Shown here one piece after another: positions 61,668-64,000 of a DNA stretch of 64,000 nucleotides. Position numbers and translations under genes: made by a program. How positions within the stretch are numbered: the first letter of the stretch is position 1; every line of letters begins with the position of its first letter. The stretch spans positions 62,001-126,000 of the forward strand of contig CAKUTH010000004.1 in NCBI GenBank assembly GCA_934691935.1, written 5' to 3'. The notes beneath the pieces were generated by a model. The model did not search any database. It saw only the letters and a program-made list of their open reading frames with translations, and had not been told where the DNA came from. The stretch is from an uncultured Candidatus Melainabacteria bacterium. GTDB lineage: Bacteria; Cyanobacteriota; Vampirovibrionia; Gastranaerophilales; Gastranaerophilaceae.

Positions 61668-63104
61668 TTAAAACCCTGCAACAGATGAATTGATTATAGT
61701 GCTCAAAAATTGAGGTACATAAATTCCCAATACAAATACAATTGTGAGCATAATAAATTGCGGAATATACATCCAGAAACAAACTTTATGCTTGTTGTCT
61801 TTTATCGTTTTGGCTTTGTCATCACTAACTTTGCCAAATGCCATTTTTATAACAACTCTGCCAATACCGTACAAAATAATTGTCAAAAGAAGTACAAATA
61901 ATGCGCAAATTAAATAATGATCTTGCAAAACCATTTCTTTAATTATTAAGAATTCACTGATGAATAAAACGGAAGTTGGGAATGCGCATATTGCCAAGAA
62001 TGACAAAACCCACAACCAACCAGTTTTACCGTCAGCGGAAATTAATCCGTTTACAGATTTTATTCTTTTCGTTCCAAATAGTTCTAAAACATTGCCAGAA
62101 GTCAAGAAAAACGATGCTTTAGCGAGTGAATGACCTATCAAATGTAAGATTACCGCATAAATAGCTCCACCACCTAAAGCTGTACCGATTGCAAGAATAC
62201 CCATATTTTCAATTGATGAGTACGCAAGCATTCTTTTATAATTTTTTATGTGATATACAAAAACTGTAGTGACAAACAATGATAGAAAACCCATTATCAA
62301 AAGCATTATTCTTGCATAATCACTACAATCAGCAAGGTTCATTATTTTGAAAACTCTAACGATTACTAAAAAAGCAGAATTCAATAATGCCGCAGATAGT
62401 AATGCTGAGATAGGTGATGGAGCTTCTGAGTGAGCGTCAGGCAACCAAAAATGAATAGGTGCCAAGCCCATTTTTGCACCAAAACCGAACAAAATAAATA
62501 TAAATGCAAGTTTTAGCCAAGCAGTATCAAAGTGTGATGCGTTTGCATATAATACTGAGAAATCAAGTGAATTTATTGAACCACTTGCAATATTCAAAAG
62601 AATTATGCCGACAAATGCAAGTGCAATACCGATTGAACAAATGAAAACGTATTTCCAAGCCGCTTCAATTGAATGTTTTGTTTTATTAAAATAAATCAAA
62701 TATGCGCTTGATAATGTTGTAGCTTCAATCAAAACCCACGCTAGACCTAAGTCTGTACTTAATAGTGTTCCTGTCATTGAAAGTACGAAAATCAAAATCA
62801 TAAATGAATAATGACTGATTTTTTTATCTGGAAATTCAAAGTTTTTTACATAACCAGCATTGTAAATTGCAACCATTAAAAATACCAGTGACAATACAAT
62901 TAAGAAAATAAGGTTTGTCCCGTCAACTGCAAAATAAGGTATTGAATGGTCTCCATGACCCATAGCTAACATTGCTGTTATTGTTGAATGTACGATTGCA
63001 TACAATGTCACAAGGAATGTGTTAAATTTCTTATTTTTTATTAACAGTGCAAGAATACATGCGATTATTGGAAATATTAATAGTGTACTAATCATTGTTT
63101 TCAT
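61668..63104 (-). CDS. HyfF/NuoL-N-like antiporter membrane subunit
   Basis: 478 residues, about 14 membrane helices. Ion-path residues of the family are present: the Glu in LAWVLIEATTLSSAYLIYF, a Lys in EAAWKYVF, FGFGAKMGLAPIHFWLPDAH with the conserved Lys and His, then LIGHSLAKASFF. Drives proton or sodium movement in complex I-like machines. Start overlaps the end of the HyfE-like gene by 17 bp, so they are coupled. Confidence 0.9.
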   Translation of the reverse strand: MKTMISTLLIFPIIACILALLIKNKKFNTFLVTLYAIVHSTITAMLAMGHGDHSIPYFAVDGTNLIFLIVLSLVFLMVAIYNAGYVKNFEFPDKKISHYSFMILIFVLSMTGTLLSTDLGLAWVLIEATTLSSAYLIYFNKTKHSIEAAWKYVFICSIGIALAFVGIILLNIASGSINSLDFSVLYANASHFDTAWLKLAFIFILFGFGAKMGLAPIHFWLPDAHSEAPSPISALLSAALLNSAFLVIVRVFKIMNLADCSDYARIMLLIMGFLSLFVTTVFVYHIKNYKRMLAYSSIENMGILAIGTALGGGAIYAVILHLIGHSLAKASFFLTSGNVLELFGTKRIKSVNGLISADGKTGWLWVLSFLAICAFPTSVLFISEFLIIKEMVLQDHYLICALFVLLLTIILYGIGRVVIKMAFGKVSDDKAKTIKDNKHKVCFWMYIPQFIMLTIVFVLGIYVPQFLSTIINSSVAGF

Positions 63105-63738
63105 AGTCCTTTAAATCTGATAAATGTGAAACTTCAAGGTCGTTAAATTCTTTGTTAATCTCGTTAACAAACAGACCTAAAATATAAACTGCAATAAATA
63201 CATCAAGCAAAACGCCCATATTTACTAAGATAGGCATTTCTTTTGCAACAGAAAGTGATAATAAAAATATACCGTTTTCCATTGTGATGAATTCAATTAC
63301 GTTAGAAATAATTTTATGTTTAATTGTGATAAGCCACAAACTGATAATAATTGTCGCAACCGAAACTCCAAAGAACATTGGAGAAATTAATTTTACAGAT
63401 GATATATAATAATTAGATGCCAATATTGAGATTAGCAAGATTATACTTGCGATAACCAAACAATAAAAGTGAGGAATGTTTGCTGCAACGTCACGGTTTG
63501 AGTGGGTCTTTTTCAGAACTCTGTACAAAAACCAAGGAATAACAACCCCTTTAAATATCAAAGTTTCAAGCGCAAGAAATGCAAAGTTCAAAATATCCAT
63601 GTGGTGAAATCCGCCACAGCATATCAAGAATAACAATACACCTTGAGCAATTAAAATTCTAATATGGGCAATAATTCTGCTTGTTGCCGCCAAATATAAC
63701 ATTGTAAGTCCGAATAATATAATAAATCCGTTTACCAT
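63088..63738 (-). CDS. HyfE-like membrane subunit
   Basis: 216 residues, about six to seven membrane helices. Similar in order to hydrogenase-4 component E, a NuoK-like subunit with an extension: LETLIFKGVVIPWFLYRVLK early and FITMENGIFLLSLSVAKEMP later, with the buried Glu residues of the NuoK type. The ATG at 63738 has GGGGGTT 6 nt upstream and lies 4 bp after the preceding stop; a TTG five codons earlier overlaps it. Confidence 0.85.
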   Translation of the reverse strand: MVNGFIILFGLTMLYLAATSRIIAHIRILIAQGVLLFLICCGGFHHMDILNFAFLALETLIFKGVVIPWFLYRVLKKTHSNRDVAANIPHFYCLVIASIILLISILASNYYISSVKLISPMFFGVSVATIIISLWLITIKHKIISNVIEFITMENGIFLLSLSVAKEMPILVNMGVLLDVFIAVYILGLFVNEINKEFNDLEVSHLSDLKDYENND

Positions 63739-63742
63739 TTCT

Positions 63743-64000
63743 TTAACCCCCAAACATCCTTGCTACAACAAGTGAAAGTACGACAAGTGCAAATGAACTC
63801 ATTACGAAAACAAATTCAAACACGTGTGACATTCTAAATCTTGCCATACCAGCTTCTATTGTTCCGATTAATACTGATATTACAAACATTATGACTAAAT
63901 AAAGCAACACAGATACCAAATCGCTTACTCCCGCAGGGATAATCATATATGAAATCAAAGACGATAATAACAACATCTTAATTCCATTTGCCCAGCTGAA
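63743..64000 (-). CDS. NuoH/HyfC-like membrane subunit, C-terminal part only
   Basis: The open frame runs off the window end. The visible 85 residues begin FSWANGIKMLLLSSLISYMI and continue with two more membrane helices, with AGMARFRMSHVFEF between them, the NuoH/HyfC C-terminal pattern (a short basic A-R-x-R loop, then a final helix). This subunit couples the electron arm to the antiporter modules. The first part lies upstream beyond the window. Confidence 0.75.
   Translation of the reverse strand, partial: FSWANGIKMLLLSSLISYMIIPAGVSDLVSVLLYLVIMFVISVLIGTIEAGMARFRMSHVFEFVFVMSSFALVVLSLVVARMFGG

Overview
The window is AT-rich bacterial chromosome with ordinary bacterial starts, Shine-Dalgarno (SD) sites and rho-independent hairpins. 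Several traits point to a gut Candidatus Gastranaerophilales-type organism (Vampirovibrionia/Melainabacteria, the non-photosynthetic sister group of Cyanobacteria). These are four prepilins with the FTLAEVLIT(L/I)GI leader, a filamentous adhesin of the LktA type, a family of flagellum-linked proteins starting MGMAASQARYLGLTARK, and an AsmA-like envelope protein that implies two membranes. The lineage call is recognition from memory, not a phylogeny. No prophage, transposase, integrase, CRISPR array or rRNA was seen.

Layout. 0-10 kb: a prepilin, rimO, a MOP-family flippase, a large secreted adhesin ending in a PilZ domain, and a convergent 570-residue coiled-coil protein. 9.5-24 kb: housekeeping genes (fabI, valS, four-domain ribosomal S1, rubrerythrin, maf, yraN-queF, a dicarboxylate symporter, a ClC transporter) with a prepilin, an XRE regulator and tRNA-Pro(CGG). 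24-31 kb: lineage-specific proteins, aroQ, a histidine-kinase-like protein lacking its phospho-acceptor, and an adjoining MalK-type ATPase. 31-43 kb: a flagellar-type export block (fliE, fliF, a fliG-like gene, fliH, flhA) preceded by unusual Gly- and coiled-coil-rich proteins, and interrupted by a degenerate PurH and a dCMP deaminase. 43-57 kb: yidD, an AsmA-like giant, two U32-family proteins, malQ, a sugar ABC permease, yqeG, an EamA transporter and an HExxH membrane protein. 57-64 kb: a prepilin/HTH pair behind tRNA-Ser(GGA) flanked by repeated tRNA-tail sequence, then, on the minus strand, a membrane-bound complex related to group 4 hydrogenase whose large subunit lacks the NiFe cysteine pairs.

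How the genes fit together. The prepilins, adhesin and flagellar export genes make a surface and secretion theme. The PilZ domain on the adhesin suggests, by inference, control by c-di-GMP. malQ, the MalG-type permease and the MalK-type ATPase would serve glucan or oligosaccharide use, although they are scattered. The hydrogenase-like complex joins an iron-sulfur arm to two antiporter-like membrane modules and probably couples electron transfer to ion movement.

Two genome-level patterns run through the window. Intergenic gaps are filled with mosaics of a few repeat families (GC-rich double hairpins, TGTCATT elements, 7-8 bp tandem heptads). Several genes have a -10 hexamer exactly 6 nt before the start codon and no SD, which suggests leaderless transcripts.
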